Assembly (NCBI GenBank): GCA_005239795.1
Contig: SBBH01000144.1
Coordinates: 1-5,310, forward strand
DNA from: Planctomycetales bacterium
GTDB lineage: Bacteria > Planctomycetota > SBBH01
DNA length: 5,310 bases
Direction: 5' to 3'
Each line of letters begins with the position of its first letter. The stretch's first letter is position 1. Position numbers and translations under genes: made by a program. The notes below the pieces were generated by a model, which worked only from the letters and a program-made list of their open reading frames with translations, ran no database searches and was not told where the DNA came from. Below, one piece after another: positions 4,758 to 5,310 of this stretch.

Positions 4758-5258
4758 ATGACAGAAACAGAAGAAGAAGAGGAGGAGAGCGACGAGCAGT
4801 GGACTGCCGGAGAGTTCATGACGAAGCCCGTCGCCGGGATCCGGCAGGACCAGCTGTATACCGAGGCTGCGCGCCTGATGGAGGCCAAGCATATCAGCGG
4901 GCTTCTGGTCTGGGATGCGCAAGGAACGCCGTGCGGCGTGATCACCACGTTCGACATCCTCCGTTTCGAGGCGAAAAGCCATTTTATGATCCTGTCCGAA
5001 GCCGACATCAAGCGCCTCAAGAAGGAATCCGGCGGGGGGGGGGTCTATACGCTGAACCGCACGGTGGATGCCCCGGTCGCGAAGCTCATGACCAGTGCGC
5101 TCGTCACGGTTCCGCCGGAGGAGCCCCTCTGGAAGGTCGCGCGGCGCATGGACGATCGGAAGATCCACCGCGTGTTTGTTCAGGAAGGTGAGAAAATCGT
5201 CGGGGTTGTGACCACCCTGGATCTGGCGCGCGCCTTCCGGAAATTCTGCGGCCCTTAA
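4758..5258 (+). CDS. Stand-alone protein with two CBS domains
   Basis: A 166-residue cytosolic protein made of a CBS pair (Bateman module) and little else. After a strongly acidic N-terminus (E5-E10 run), CBS 1 covers about 18-72 (GEFMTKPV, then HISGLLVWD and GVITTFDILRF). CBS 2 covers about 106-160 (APVAKLMTSALVTV, then KIHRVFVQEGEKIVGVVTTLDLARAF). Both show the typical G-V-[IV]-T-T-x-D-[IL] ending. CBS pairs usually bind adenosine nucleotides such as AMP, ATP or SAM and regulate a partner; the ligand and partner are not evident here. The linker (73-105) contains SGGGG encoded by a ten-base G run at 5034-5043. The ATG at 4758 is chosen because the conserved AGEFMT segment begins before the alternative ATG at 4818, although the latter has a nearby GGAG. 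The gene is divergent from tRNA-Pro and appears to be transcribed alone. Confidence 0.95.
   Translation: MTETEEEEEESDEQWTAGEFMTKPVAGIRQDQLYTEAARLMEAKHISGLLVWDAQGTPCGVITTFDILRFEAKSHFMILSEADIKRLKKESGGGGVYTLNRTVDAPVAKLMTSALVTVPPEEPLWKVARRMDDRKIHRVFVQEGEKIVGVVTTLDLARAFRKFCGP
5034..5043. repeat. G10 homopolymer inside the CBS gene
   Basis: Ten consecutive G bases encode the glycine stretch in the linker between the two CBS domains. The frame is intact across it, since CBS 2 follows in register. Tracts of this length are prone to slippage in replication and to errors in sequencing. Confidence 0.9.
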
Positions 5259-5271
5259 ACAGCCAGTAAAA

Positions 5272-5294
5272 AGTGCTGGGTACCGAGTGCTGAG
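5272..5294. repeat. Short degenerate direct repeat after the CBS gene
   Basis: AGTGCTGGG (5272-5280) is repeated as AGTGCTGAG (5286-5294) with a 14-base period, within the 52-base tail that holds no gene. It is a low-complexity intergenic repeat of unknown role, and may be the edge of a longer array beyond the window. Confidence 0.45.
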
Positions 5295-5310
5295 ACTTGC
5301 TCCCACTTAG

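Noticed and set aside
4581..5191. Continuation of the shifted copy 2 frame through the tRNA and into the CBS gene
   Set aside because: Past about 4580 it only translates the palindromes, the antisense tRNA and an out-of-frame CBS gene, so it is not coding.
4704..5306. Minus-strand open frame of 200 codons over the CBS gene
   Set aside because: It is antisense to a confident two-CBS-domain protein and shows no family pattern of its own.
1..5310. CRISPR array, riboswitch, insertion sequence or transposase
   Set aside because: No regularly spaced long repeats, no recognisable aptamer and no transposase-like frame were seen on either strand.

Overview
The window comes from a GC-rich bacterial genome. 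The housekeeping genes use G/C-ending codons heavily, and the tRNA gene does not encode its CCA end. Nothing here fixes the lineage. GC-rich coding, starts without a Shine-Dalgarno site and short degenerate intergenic repeats would all suit an uncultivated soil or subsurface bacterium, but that is only an impression.

Layout: bases 1-225 hold no convincing gene. Bases 226-3258 carry three genes on the + strand: an amidohydrolase-2 family metal hydrolase (226-1101), the first enzyme of serine synthesis, D-3-phosphoglycerate dehydrogenase SerA (1142-2719), and a small soluble protein that looks like a GAF domain (2731-3258). The last two lie 11 bases apart and look co-transcribed. Between the hydrolase and serA is a tandem heptamer repeat, followed by a -10-like hexamer exactly six bases before the serA ATG. 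This suggests that serA has its own promoter and a leaderless mRNA.

Bases 3259-4618 are visibly more A/T-rich and differ in character. They contain two tandem, related genes for secreted proteins, both broken. Copy 1 (3409-4369) is interrupted by a one-base indel at a C4 run, and reading across it restores a 319-residue exported protein. Copy 2 (from 4389) has its own signal peptide, an indel at a C8 run, and only the first part of the same domain. It then runs into two palindromes and a tRNA-Pro(GGG) gene on the opposite strand (4619-4693). A degraded foreign-looking cluster next to the 3' end of a tRNA gene is the classic layout of an integration site, although no integrase or flanking att repeat is visible.

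Bases 4758-5258 encode a stand-alone two-CBS-domain protein, divergent from the tRNA, with a G10 run in the linker between its two domains. Its start also lacks a Shine-Dalgarno site and has a -10-like hexamer just upstream. The last 52 bases hold a short degenerate repeat and no gene.

The genes do not form one pathway. The clearest functional unit is serA plus its GAF-like partner. The most unusual part is the pair of decayed secreted paralogues beside the tRNA.
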